Assembly (NCBI GenBank): GCA_037952775.1
Contig: JBANAY010000003.1
Location: forward strand, 10,478,001 to 10,542,000
Direction: 5' to 3'
DNA from: Clonostachys chloroleuca
Lineage: Eukaryota; Ascomycota; Sordariomycetes; Hypocreales; Bionectriaceae
Length of the DNA stretch: 64,000 nucleotides
Of the stretch, positions 9,723 to 21,404 are shown one piece after another (within the stretch, counting starts at the first letter, position 1; the number at the start of each line of letters is the position of its first letter). The translations under genes and the position numbers were made by a program. The notes below the pieces were generated by a model, which was given only the letters and a program-made list of their open reading frames with translations, was not told the DNA's origin and did no database searches.

Positions 9723-11641
9723 TATCGGTCAATGCGGATGACAAGCGCAGGGCCGCCGTCGAGTTTGTGCTGCGATGAGGACGATGATGGGGGAACAGAG
9801 CAAGAGCAGTAGGAGAAGAAGGGAAAAGCTTAAAAAGGGGAGATGAGACAAAATGTTCTGGAGCTGGCGGTCATTGGAGACTGTAGGGGCCGTGAGCTAG
9901 GAACATAACGGGTTGGAGGAAAACGCCGGGCTGAAAAGATGAGATGGAGTCTAGAATGGGCGATTGATTCGTCACGGGCGAGTAAACTTGATTTGCACGG
10001 ATACATAGGTACCTGGGCAGGAGACGACGCTCGGGATTCGCATCTACTGAAATACAGCTAGTGCCGACACGTTTGTTTGGAAGGAGACGGGGTTGCTGGG
10101 ACGGACCCTCCTCGCTCGGAGGCTACGGCTCGATGTCATGGATGACATCGCGCTGCAACGACAATCACATTGTCCTCGTGTCGGGCAAGACGTCATTGAA
10201 AATGCGGCAACTTCTGCACCCTGTCTGAGGTGGTCTGTTCGTGCATCTGCGCTGGGCCAATCAGGGCCGGCGTGAGGTATGGTAATGGTGACTAATCGAG
10301 CCCGCGGCCAGTGAGCGCCCAGCGCCCATGCAGGGTGCTTGTAGGGTGCTGGCGGGCAGACAGGGTCCCCAGCATGTGGTCATCGGGGTCGGGCTTGAGC
10401 TGCCTGCCGGTCGGTTGCAGCGAGGGTCCAATGCCGTGGTGGGTTCTAGATACATCGCCAGGTACCTGCTGGACCCTTCTCTCACACAACGTCACTCCTA
10501 GGTCAGATCGACGATGGCTTGACCATGCCACGGTCAGGACATTCCGAGTCAGATCATTGCTCCATCCATACCGTTCTTCTTCCCGCGGTTCAAACAACTT
10601 GTCCCACTTGAGCGCGACCTAAATCAAATCCGCTCCCCTGATTCAAGCTTGATCACGCGCCTTCATGCATCCTGATCCGTACTATCCGCCCCAAGATATC
10701 AGGTCAAGTTAGCCATCTGGGTCCCATTGTTGGCTCTCTTTCAGGGGATCAACAACTCGTGCCTATCCGTCGACTTTCTGCTCGGGATAAGCTTAATTTT
10801 GTAACATCTTTGACGTATTGCCAAGCCAGAGTAAGACATGATCTCCTCCTCCTCCAAGCTTTCAACGTCAAAGATCGACACGGGTTGGCATCCTTAAAAC
10901 CTAGCCAAGGAGCAAATCCATGAATAGTGGTACCATCGTTACATCTGGTCCGCCCAGCCAAGATAATATTACAAGGAAAACGAGATGTGAACGCATCACC
11001 GAGTACGTAGCATAAAACACCCTAATGAGCCAAAACACCCTGATGAACCTCTAGAGCCCAAGTTACAGACAGAGTAAGTAGCTAGTGAAAGAATAACAAA
11101 CAATAAACGACCATATCACATATCGTCATGATATTCAGTTCCTTATTGTGTTGATGGTTTGTCACGTTAGACGGCGATGGCAGCCTTGTGCCCTACGCCA
11201 CGCACTTATTGGAGTTATCACTTGACGGCGGTCCAAATTCAATGATCTGGTTAAGTAGGTACTTTGATAAAATGCATTAGAGGCAACGACTGCACTAAAG
11301 GGTATCGTGTCATCTTTCCTCAACAAGAACTAAAGTTTCACCCACACGCAAAGCACCCATCCTCACTTTCTAGGCGCATCACCTATATCCACTCATCCTC
11401 CCATGATAGCCAGGGCTTCAAACCAAACAGCAACGAAATAGTACGAGAATTAATGCACAAGTTTTAATATATAATGCTCCGAAATACCAACTGTGAACCT
11501 CGCATGCCACATATCTGTGCACTGGGCAAAGTCGCTGCTCATACAGACGACTTAGTATCAGTGATTGTGTTCAGCATGGCCAGATTCCGATCTCGCATCT
11601 CGCGGTCGAGGGTGAGGACTTGCTTGGCCGTCAGCCTTGCA
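9723..11641. other. Intergenic region between two minus-strand genes
   Basis: 9723-10650 is GC-richer and probably holds the promoter of the membrane-protein gene. It includes CATAGGTACCTGGG near 10004. 10650-11640 is AT-richer and probably includes the 3' UTR of the coiled-coil gene. No credible gene seen. Confidence 0.4.
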
Positions 11642-14600
11642 CTACTTAGCTAAATCAATGGAAAAAAAGCACAAGTTAGCTTGTGTTCATAAACATCTCG
11701 GTTAAGAAAACCACCCGAAGGACGGCTGGCATCATGCAAGGGGCGTTCGCACCAAGGCCAATCCGGCGGAACTGTGATCTTTTTCGTCTTCCTCACCTTC
11801 CGCTGATACCGCGTCGTCGTCTTCGTTGGAGTTTGCATATCTGCTGTCTGCAAGACCCTTGACCTTAGCAGGGGCGGCGAGAGCCTGGATCACATAATCC
11901 GTTAGTCACCCACTAGTAACATGCGCGCGCCAGGGGGGGGAGGCTTGCGCTTTCATACCTTAGCCTCAACAACTTCAGCTTCCTTGACCTTCAATACTGC
12001 TTGAAGCTCCTCGAGCTTCTTCTCCAGTCCTTGAATCGATGCCGTCTTGTCTTGAACCTGGGTCTCAAGCTCCTTCAGCTTGCCCTTGGCCTCATCCGCC
12101 TCCTTCCTAGCGTCCTCAACCATGGTAGTCATACTATCGTTGAGGTCTTCGTAGTCGGCCTTGGCCATCTTGTTCTTGGCATCAGCTTCGGCCTTGAAAG
12201 CTTCCAGATCCTTCTGCGACAGCTCGAGGTCCTCACGGACGTCGGAGAGGTTGGCATGGACAGCGCCAAGCTCAGTCTTGGCCGCCGCAAGGGCATCCTG
12301 AGCATCCTTCAGCTGGGTCTCCTTTTCAGCCAGCGTGCTCTCATGGGCTTCCTTGAGTGTGGCGTATTCCTTCTTCAATGCATCCAAAGCGGATGTGTCA
12401 GGCTTGGCACTCTTCGCTGCGTCAAGCTCGGCAAGCGCTGTCATCCTTTCGAACTTCTCCTGCGCAAGCTGATGGCTGAGCTCATCAACCTCAGCTTGTG
12501 CGCTGTCCAGCGTCGATTGGACAGTCTTCAGCTGCTCACCAAGCTTATCCCGAGCATCCGTGACAGCGGAAAGCTTCTCTTCAAAGGATGCATCCTTAGA
12601 TCTGTACTCAGCCATTACATCGTCAAGAGACTTCGTGTGAGATGCCACGAGCTCCTCGAGTTCCTTCTTGGTGTTGACTCCCTCCGCCTTCAAGGCTTGG
12701 ATTGATTCAGCATTGAGATCAATCAACTTTTCAATCTCCTTGTGGTGCTGTTCCTCCAGCTCCAACTTGGCACTGTCCAGAGCAATTTCGGCGTTCCTCT
12801 CAATCTTCTCAACCTCGGCTTGGGCTTCCTGAAGCTGAGCCTGCAGTTTAGCCAATTCAGCTGCGTGCTCAATCTTGCTCTTCTCATTTGCTGCTGTCAA
12901 CTCAGATCTGAGGGCAGCGAGAGCGTCATCATGTGTCTTCTTGTTGCCCTCCTCAGCCGCAGCATATGAAGCCTTGAGACCAGCAAGCTCAGCGAAGTGC
13001 GCCTCGCTTCCCGCTTCCCGGGCAGACACAAGCTCCGCTTGAAGCTTTGCCAACTCGGAAGCATGAGATTTGCTGGTTGCCTTATTGGAATCAGCGTGCT
13101 CAGAAACAAGGGAAGCCAGCTGAGCCTGAAGAGTGACGAGCTCAGCAGCACGCAGCTCCTTCTGTTCGTCCGCCACGGCGAGCTTCTCCTTGAGGGCAGC
13201 GATCTCGGCAGCATGCGCTTCGCCACTTGCTTTGTTCGCATCAGTCTGCTCAAGTCGAAGAGCCTCGAGTTGAGACTTGGCTGCGTTTGTCTCTGCAATA
13301 TGGGTCTCCTTTTCATCCTTGGCGGCTGCAAGTTCCTTTTTGAGAGCAGCGAGCTCCTCCTTGAGTGCACTTAGCTCAGCAGCATGCGCCTTGTCGCTGG
13401 CCTCCTTCGCTTCCGAGAGTTCGGCCTTGACGCTGGCAAGTTCAGCGGCATGAGCTTCATTTCCAGCCTCCTTGGCTGCTGTAAGTTCGGCTTGAAGGGC
13501 AGCAATAGCGGCAGAATGTGCTGACTCCTTCTCCTCCTGAGCAGCAGAAAGCTCAGATTTAATCTTTTCCAGCTCAGCAATGTGCGCCTCGTCTCCAGCT
13601 GTTTTGGCCGAGGCTAACTCTGCCTTGATGTCGGCCAACTCCTTTGCATGAGCTCTGTCTCCGGTCTCTTTGATCGACGACAATTCTGCGGCGTGATCAG
13701 CCAGCAATTTCTCCTTCTCTTCGGCGCTGCTCTTCGTGAGGCCCTCGATGATTTCAGCGTGGGATGCCTTGAGGGCTTCAAGCTCCTTCGCCAATCCAGA
13801 CTCGCCCTCGCTCTTCAAAACCTCAAGCTGCTCAGCGTGGCTAGCCTTGAGAGAATCGAGTTCGCTCAATACGGCATCCTTGTCTGCCGAGGCACTGTTC
13901 TTAGCGGATTCGAGCTGCTCTGCGTGGCTGGCTCGAAGAGCTTCCAGGTCCTTCTGATGCTCAGCCTCCTTAGCCTCCAGTGCAGCCACGGCGCTAGCAT
14001 GCTCGGCCTTGGCAGCTTCAACTGCCTTGGCGTGGCTCTCCTCAGCTTCAGTCGAGGAGGTTTGCAGCTCAGTGTGCTGACGTTCCAGGTCCTCAAACTT
14101 GCGCTTAAAGAACGCGTCACCTCGGAGGCTCTCAATCTCGGTCTCGTAGTCCTGAGTAATTGACCTCATGCGCTCATCGTGAATACCCTTGAGCTTGGTA
14201 ATTTCCTCGTCCTTGGCAGCAAGAGTGGTTTCAGCCTCGGCTGCCTTGGCCTGGACAGCTGCAAGGTCATCCTGGGCCTTCTTCAAGTCATCCTGAGCAG
14301 CGGCCAGTTCCTTCTCCTTCTCAGCAAGAGATCCTTGAAGGGTCTCGATTTCAGCGCCGATGGACTTGATGTCAGCCTGGGCCTTCTCAGCCGCGGTATC
14401 GGCAGCATCGAGCTTGGCCTTCAACTCTGCGATTTCCCCTTCAAGTGCAGCAACCTGGGCGAGGTGAGCGTCTTGCTCAGTCTTGGCCTTGTCGCCACTG
14501 GCAGACTCCAAAGCAGCCTGTGAGGCAGACAAGTCGTCAATCTTCTTTTGAAGCTCGGCAAGAGCTGCATCGTGCTCTGACTTGAGTGCTATGATCTCAG

Positions 14601-15828
14601 CCTCATGCGATTCACTAGATGCCTGGTCCCGACCAAGCTCCTCCTTGTGCTTAGTCTCAAGCCCCTCTAGGGCGGCCTTTTGCTGTTCAGCGAGGGAATC
14701 CTTCAGCTCTTGAACATTTGCGGCATGCTCATTAGCAGCCTTCTGCAGCGCAGCGTCGCTGGCTTGAACTTTCTCGGCGCTCTCTGTCTGAACAGTCTCG
14801 AGAGATGCCTTCAGAGCCTCGATTTCGGACTGGAGGGCTTCCTTCTGGCCAACTGCCTCCGACAAATCGGTCTTGTGCTGCTCGAGCTCTGCTTGCGCGG
14901 CCTCGAGCTTTGCCGTGGTCTCTGAGAGCTGGCTCTCAAGTGTTGAGATGGCGGATTGCTGCTCAGCCTTCGCATCGTCCCCATTGGGTTCGCTGTGGCT
15001 ATGCTGCTCCGTGAGAGCAGCAACTTTCTCCTCCGACTCCTTAACCTGGGTCTTGAGGGCCTCGATCTCAGCCTCACCCTCAGCAACCTTAGTCTTCAAC
15101 TCCTCGATTTCCTTGGCAGATGCCGCCGAGGCGTCGGGCTTAGCGACGGTTCGGGCAGTAGCGGTAGTTCGAGACGTAGGTGTAGGAGTTCCGGCAGTGG
15201 ATAATCGCTTCCTTGCATCAGTTGTAGATGGGGCCGTTCCAAGGCGGGAGGTGGCAGTTCTTGTTGCGGTAGTGCCCGTGGTCGTAGAGGATCTAGCTGC
15301 CGTAGTTGTGCGAGGACTGCTAGTGCTAGTCGTAGTTGCAGTTGCAGGCTTGCGAGCAGCAGCGGTGGTGTTCGTGGGGGTTGTCTTGGTCTTCGACGGG
15401 CTGGACAGCAAGGTGCTTGTCCGTCGAGACGAAGTCGAGGTTGTAGACTTCTTCTCATCCTCGCTCGCACTGACGCTGGGTCGGCTACGGTGGCTGGTCG
15501 CGCTCGAGCTCGTCGTTGGGCGGTTCAATGTGCTGCTAGCTGCCGGGCGCGTGAGCGGTTTGGTGGTTCCAGCAGTTGCGGTACGCGTAGTGGCGGTACC
15601 GGTCGTTCTCGCTCCCGTGGTTGTAGTAGTTGTGCCAGGACGGCGAGTCGCTGTGGTTGAGCTCGTGCTCAGGCGCTTCGACGCCCCCGTGGTTGCTGTC
15701 TTAGCCGCCGGGCTGGCTTTGGTGGCTAGAGAAGCTGATTGAGGTTTGGTGATAGCTGGAGACACCGGCGAAGCTTCCTGGGGGACTTCATCACGTTGGA
15801 CGACTTCGAATCCCTCGGTCTCAGACAT
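11642..15828 (-). CDS. Large coiled-coil protein with Ser/Thr/Ala-rich head
   Basis: The main exon (15828-11959) encodes 1290 residues. An intron (11885-11958), a short exon (11884-11797) and a second intron (11650-11796) with a strong branch site and acceptor lead to a tiny exon ending in TAG at 11642, giving about 1321 residues. If the second intron is retained, the stop is TGA at 11732 and the length 1340. Residues 1-235 are Ser/Thr/Ala/Arg-rich and probably disordered. Residues 240-1280 are almost continuous coiled coil, including tandem 22-residue repeats. I know no catalytic or motor domain in it. Fungal relatives are usually called M-protein-repeat or myosin-tail-like proteins, names that do not imply homology to myosin. 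A scaffold or tether role is likely, with the basic head as a possible microtubule or membrane contact; this is inference. Confidence 0.85.
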
Positions 15829-17463
15829 GTTGAATCAGACAGCGGAACGCAGTTGCAACTAAAATTGAAGCATGAGCCAACTCGAGTTCAAAGGCAGAGT
15901 GCAATTGGAAATGAGCCACAGCATAAACCAGAGGGGAAGGGGTCTCGCGATAAGCACGGGGTAGCGACTCACACACTAATTTCACCTCAGATGCCTCCTA
16001 TTGTGTCGATCGTAGCTCGCCTCTCCTGAAAGAAAAGAGAGTCAGTCCTTGATGAAGACACGGAAAAAGAGACCTAATATCAGATACCTGCTAAGTCGAA
16101 ACCCCACGCGCAGAAGAACCAGGGAATGAGGCAAGGAACGAGTGCTCTTGAGGTCAGGGGAACTTGGAGAAGAGGCCAAGGTGTGATTTCGCGCGCGAGG
16201 CGAGCAAAGGGGAAGTCGCCCATCTCAACGCGCTGCACGCCTGTTGGAAAAGTCAGCGCAGGGTGTTCGTCGAGCGCTGCCCCACTGTGCCACAGGGGTC
16301 GAGTGGCACTAAAAGTAGCTCACCCCCGCTGTCTTGTAGCACCGATGCACCCATCATGCATGAGGATGCACAGCTAATTACCACCCGGCAGGCTCGCCTC
16401 ACATCCATCCATCCCATCCATTGTCCAAAGCGGCCGGGCGGTTGGTCGAGCACGGGCTGGGCATCACCACCTCACATCCCAAGCAGACGACAGCTCATAC
16501 CGGTCCATCCAGCCATCTGCCCATCTCTCTACCGGTTGTCCTCGCCGTTTCACCACCATCCAAAGCCGGCTAGCATAAATCACTGATCCTTCAGGGGTAC
16601 GTAATATCGAACTTAACCCCCAGCCCCCGTACAGTTATTCCTAGCTTCGGGTTTATCCTTGCCCAAGCTGGAGGGGCAGGAACTTTGAAGGCGAGCCATT
16701 CAGATTCGCACGATCCAGTATCTACCTTGAAAGCAACATGTCGGGTATTGACGCCCTGGTTCAGCCGAAAGCTCGCCTATCAGCTCCCTGCTTGCTGAGG
16801 ATGCAGGTGCTGACCTACTTAGTAACCTTTCCCATCAATCCAAACACCATTTATTATGGCATTCCTATCATCAAAGGTGGAAGAACTCGGTCCATCAAAT
16901 ATACAACCCCACGCACACACCAACTCAGGTCCCGGCTCGACAGACGCCCATCCTGAGGGAGGTATCCTACAGAGGTACCTGTATGTACCCTATCATCAAT
17001 CAGGCGGGTCTATCCGCCAACGAAGTGGTGCCACATCAGCCGCCCAAGCAAGCTGTGGCACGACCTAATTTGCGGGTTAGCTTCACGGCAAGTATTGGGA
17101 CAGGTACGTCAAGCTTGCAGCGCCAGCACATCAGTGGAAAGCCGGGGTATTTGTGAGTTTGAGCGCCTCCAGGGGGCACCTTAGGGGTCCGATGGAAAAC
17201 ACGGTGGCGTGTTGGTAACCAAACTAATAACGAGGAGCTTCGAGGTGGGTAAGGAGTGGCTCCCAGTGCTTCTCGACTACGAGTTATCATATGTTTAGGC
17301 ACGACATGCTTTCACTCCCGATGCCGGTCAGATAGTCCCCAGATCGGGAAAGCCGGCTCGACAGCTACCCCATAGCTAAAGTAGGTGGTTGGTCTGTAAA
17401 TCAAGGGTATCATTGTAACTGCAAAAGCAAGAATCGTGGTAAGCTAACGCATATCATCCACTC
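15829..17463. other. Promoter and leader of the coiled-coil gene, plus intergenic DNA
   Basis: The 200 bases next to the start codon contain a pyrimidine tract and CAG on the minus strand, compatible with a 5' UTR intron. The rest shows many short frames but nothing gene-like on either strand. Confidence 0.4.
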
Positions 17464-19011
17464 TCAACACCACTTCGGGGGTATCAACCCACGCTCCTCG
17501 TAGAATTTGCGCGACGTTTCCTTGAGCTCGCTGATCTTCTGCCTTATCTCTTTCTCGTTTCGTCCCGGTAGTTTTTCTGTTAAATCCGCCAGGCTTGGTT
17601 GTGATGTCGTGCGAATCAGTGTAAGAAGAATATTGCTCTCTTCATAGGACCAAGAGACTTTTTGACGAGGCTCGCCCTGCGGTAGACTCCGGCTTGGTTG
17701 ACTACTGGCCAGCCGCTCCTCATTCGCCCAGCGGCTCAGTTTCGGGCTGCGTCTCCGATCTCTGTGGGTATCAGAGGCTGGATCAACTTCAGCTAGCCCC
17801 TGTGAAGTTGGCATCTGAGTATAGTGGTCTTCATCTGCATCCCTGTGTCTCAATCCGTGGCCTTCTCCTTCCTGGCTGTTGGAATTCTGTGTCGGAGTTC
17901 GTGCATGGGATGCTTGAACAGACGATCGAAATAGTGTCATGCGCCGCTCGACCGCCTCCTCCTCCATCCTCTTTTTGTCCTCTCGTTTTTGCCGTATGCG
18001 TCTGTCTTCTTCCATGGCCTCTCGCTTTCTCTTTGGCCTATTGGCCTCTTCTTCCAACTCCTCGTATGCTTTTGTGAGTCTGGCTGTAAAGTCCATGATG
18101 TGCCGGTTTGGTAATTTGAGCTGGCGGAGTACTTTAGATATTTCATGAGACTCTCTACGCCTCGTTTCAATATCCACGTTCTCGGAAATGGGTGGGTTGA
18201 CCTCCAGCTCATTCACCATCGCAAGGTGCAGTCTTTTTACCCAATCCATAATCTGGCGCATCATCTGGATTGCAAAAATAGCAAAGATTCCCTTTGAAGG
18301 CAGGGCCTGAGAGCTATCACTCGTTTTCTCTTGGCTCCCCGTCATAAAGACTGCCTTTATGACCAACAGCAGCAGAGGAATGATTTGGCACCGCAAGCTC
18401 CCTGCAGTATTGGCAGCATGACCCCTCTCCTCTGGCATCTTCGACAGAGCAGCATGTGCCTTGGCGCATATTTTACCAACCGTAGAGTGGATGGCGTGGA
18501 TCAGTTGTCTAAACTTCTTTGCCTGCTCGGCCTTATGAACGGCAGACGTCTGTTCGTCCATACCATGGCCCGAAGGAGCCTCTTGACAGAGGAACCATAG
18601 CTTGTGTATGAACATTAGGAGCTTTCGGCATCGCTCACTCTTCATCTTTTTAGAGTGTACGCGCAACCATATTGCTTGGTCCTCGTTTTCTCCACCTATG
18701 AACCTTTCTTCCCATTTTATGCCTTGGGCTGTCCATTCATGCCTTCCCATGGCCTTCAACAGTAAATGAAGGCTCTGTGAACTGACCGTTGTGGTAATAG
18801 TTACTCGTCCCTCAGCTGCTTGGTCAAAGTATGTCTCCTGTTCATTGCGCTGCTTCTCCGGTAATTGCGCTCCCGATGTGTGGTCGCCTTGCTCTTCCAG
18901 TTGGACGCGATTTGGGTCCACCTGTTGATCAGCCCATGGAGGGCACAAGGTTTCATCGGGTAAAGATTCAATAAATCTTGCAACCCGGTCTTCAGAATAA
19001 GGATCGCTCAT
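17464..19011 (-). CDS. Single-exon protein with C-terminal Myb/SANT-like domain
   Basis: An uninterrupted 515-codon frame; no other gene overlaps it. Residues 1-70 are acidic. Residues 75-270 form a mostly helical region. A strongly charged stretch (Lys/Arg/Glu, about 325-375) may be a helix with nuclear-localisation potential. The last 65 residues read KVSWSYEESNILLTLIRTT, then LPGRNEKEIRQKISELK, ending PPKWC. Spaced Trp, the EE pair and the LPGR-x-EIRQK helix resemble a SANT/Myb-like helix-turn-helix with a recognition-helix-like segment. That suggests DNA or chromatin binding, but no full family match is evident and it may be lineage-restricted. Divergent from RRD1. Confidence 0.72.
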   Translation of the reverse strand: MSDPYSEDRVARFIESLPDETLCPPWADQQVDPNRVQLEEQGDHTSGAQLPEKQRNEQETYFDQAAEGRVTITTTVSSQSLHLLLKAMGRHEWTAQGIKWEERFIGGENEDQAIWLRVHSKKMKSERCRKLLMFIHKLWFLCQEAPSGHGMDEQTSAVHKAEQAKKFRQLIHAIHSTVGKICAKAHAALSKMPEERGHAANTAGSLRCQIIPLLLLVIKAVFMTGSQEKTSDSSQALPSKGIFAIFAIQMMRQIMDWVKRLHLAMVNELEVNPPISENVDIETRRRESHEISKVLRQLKLPNRHIMDFTARLTKAYEELEEEANRPKRKREAMEEDRRIRQKREDKKRMEEEAVERRMTLFRSSVQASHARTPTQNSNSQEGEGHGLRHRDADEDHYTQMPTSQGLAEVDPASDTHRDRRRSPKLSRWANEERLASSQPSRSLPQGEPRQKVSWSYEESNILLTLIRTTSQPSLADLTEKLPGRNEKEIRQKISELKETSRKFYEERGLIPPKWC

Positions 19012-19542
19012 AGTCGGTTTGCGAGCGAGGTCTAGCTCAACTCTTCATGCTGCCAGTCCAGGGGTTACTATGCACATCGCAAGGTGAGATTGTGTAACTG
19101 CTAAGAGATCGCGTAGTTTCGCGCCTGCCCGTCTGCAAGCTTGGCCCGGGCTTGACCTACCTACCCTAGAGCGCGGCTCTCAAAGCCAAATCACGTACCG
19201 TTAAAACAGCCCCTATTGATTCACGCAGAATAATGATGTGAAAGTAAATTGTATCCGTGTAGATAATTGATTGCCCCTTCGATATTTTGGCGCCGTCTCA
19301 CACTACCCAGATGTAAATACCTGACTTTAGTCCATCTCCTTCCTGTGCTGACTAACTTCACGTCATCATACAGAGGAACTTAGCCAGCTGGGTAGCTACC
19401 CAGATGTAACAGCCAAGCTATCCACCTTAAGCTCTTTTGTACAAAACTTTCCTTGAGTAAAAATAGTAGCACCATATAAAATCAGCACAGAGTACCTACA
19501 GCTCCCCGTGTTAATCATTCGCTCAAACTACAAGCACAAACC
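19012..19542. promoter_or_regulatory. Divergent promoter region between orphan gene and RRD1
   Basis: 531 bp separate the two start codons. A TATA-like CATATAAAATC lies at about 19473-19483, some 65 bases before the RRD1 start. The motif GCTACCCAGATGTAA occurs at about 19392 and ACTACCCAGATGTAA at about 19302, a 15-base direct repeat with one difference. Confidence 0.5.
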
Positions 19543-20985
19543 ATGGAGCCTCCCCAAAAGCCTGTGGCTCCACCAGCCTTGCCAGCCTTACCCACGCTCA
19601 AGTTACTTGACCTGACTAACCCGCCGCCTTTCTCAAAGCCCATCAAGCGAATCAATGACGGCCCAGACGTCTCTCGCTTCCTCAAAAGCTTGGCATACAG
19701 GGACATAGGGATCTTCATCCTCCAGCTCAACCATGCCCTCGTTCCTCGTCACCAGCCCAACACCCCACTACCCCGCGTCTTCCCTCTACCCTCCGCCAAC
19801 ACAGTTTCAAACACACAGTCCATCCGAGCTCTGCAGCAACTGCTCGAGGTAGTCGAGTCATATCTCGACGAGGCACCACCAGACCCTGGCCCAAGACGCT
19901 TCGGCAACGTGAGCTTCCGAAAATGGCACGGACTCCTGGAGGAGCGTATCGGCGGCCTTCTAGGCGAGGGAAGGCTGGGCGAGACGCTGAAGGTTGGCAA
20001 CGGCCAGGCAAAGGAGGAGGTTTCCAGCTACCTCCTCGGGTCTTTTGGAAGCTCCCAGCGCCTCGATTACGGCACCGGGCATGAGCTTAGTTTCCTCGCC
20101 TTCCTGGGAGGACTATGGAAGCTGGGTTTCTTCCAAGATGGGCAGCAGCAGGATGGTGAGATCGAACGAGAGATTGTTCTCTTCGTGATCGAGCCGTGAG
20201 TATCTGCATGTCACTTCCACTTATACGCGCCTGAGCTAACCTGCCCCAGATACCTAAGAGTTGTGAGAAAGCTCATCCTCACTTACACCCTCGAGCCGGC
20301 TGGCTCGCACGGCGTATGGGGACTCGACGACCACGCCTTCATGCCGTACATCTTCGGCTCGGCACAGCTAACCCGCCCGATCAACTCGAACGAGGCAACT
20401 CCCCTGGAAGGCTCCGTCCGCGGTGCCCCTCGTCCCGCTGACGTGACCAAGCCCACCGCCGTCGAGGACTACCGCAAGGTAAACATGTACTTCTCAGCCA
20501 TCGGGTTCATCAACGACGTGAAGAAGGGCCCCTTCTGGGAACACTCCCCCATCCTCTTCGACATATCGGGCATCAAGGACGGCTGGGGCAAGATCAACAA
20601 GGGCATGATCAAGATGTTCAACGCCGAGGTCCTGTCAAAGTTCCCCGTCGTCCAGCACTTCACCTTTGGCGAGCTCTTCTCGTGGGACCTGGACCCCGAG
20701 GCTGCCGAGCCCGCGCAGAGCGTCCACATGGCGAACCAGCCCATAGTCTCTGCGGCCGTCGCGGGCACCTCAGCACCCCCGCCGCCAGGAAGTGGCACGG
20801 GAGCACCGTGGGCCCAGGCGACAAGGATGCCACCGGCGTCCTCAGGACCTGGGATTCCTTACACCAGAGCACCCCCAGGACCAAGCTCCGGATCTTTGGG
20901 TGCTAGGCCCACTGGGAGGTCATTTGGCGGTGAGACCACAAATGCGCAGATTAGTGTTACGAAAGCGCCGTGGGCCAAAGACTAA
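19543..20985 (+). CDS. RRD1: PP2A activator / peptidyl-prolyl isomerase, RRD1 (PTPA) type
   Basis: Exons 19543-20195 and 20250-20985, joined by a 54-bp phase-2 intron, give 462 residues. The PTPA fold is clear: an N-terminal helical part with [26 protein letters not shown], then [17 protein letters not shown], and across the splice [20 protein letters not shown] followed by [17 protein letters not shown]. The family activates protein phosphatase 2A-type enzymes and has prolyl-isomerase activity. The last 110 residues are Pro/Gly/Ala-rich and low in complexity, an extension seen in Rrd1-like rather than Rrd2-like fungal members. The ATG at 19543 sits in a good context (ACCATGG). It acts in cytosol and nucleus. 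Confidence 0.93.
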
Positions 20986-21404
20986 GGTGTTCGCGATATC
21001 AAATCCTTAATATCCATGTATTCAGCGTCGGAAAGAATGAAAGCTCGGTTGAGAAATTTAGAACCGCTCTTCTTCATTCATTTCTCACGGAAATAAGAAA
21101 AATAAGAAGCACAGCAAGGTAGTATGAGGAGCAATCAACTTCAATGAAGACTATCAAGGGTATATATTTAGGTATATGGTATCGCTCGCAACATCCTGTT
21201 TTCTCAGGGGGTATCCAACCATCCGTAGTCGTAAGATGTAGGATAAGTAGCCAAAGCCAAACCTTTAGACTTTCGAATCCAACCAACGATGGCACAGAAC
21301 TAACAACGGTACATTATCGTTGTTCTCAACATCGAAACAGCAAAAAGAAGAGAAGAAGAAAAGCCAAAAAAAAAAGCAAGCATCAATCAATCGTGGTCAG
21401 CGCA
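20986..21404. other. 3' region of two convergent genes
   Basis: Between the RRD1 stop and the stop of the Ala/Pro-rich gene. It includes an A-rich patch with an A11 run near 21366-21376. No gene seen. Confidence 0.45.

Noticed and set aside
12001..14523. Several Leu/Ser-rich plus-strand frames of 75-234 codons
   Set aside because: Antisense shadows of the Lys/Glu/Ala coiled coil: AAG, GAG and GCT codons read backward give CTT, CTC and AGC.
14873..15742. 289-codon plus-strand frame with Val/Ala/Ser-rich sequence
   Set aside because: Lies opposite the Ser/Thr/Ala-rich head of the coiled-coil gene. Low-complexity GC-rich coding DNA keeps the opposite strand open; no start context, no splice sites, no protein-like pattern.
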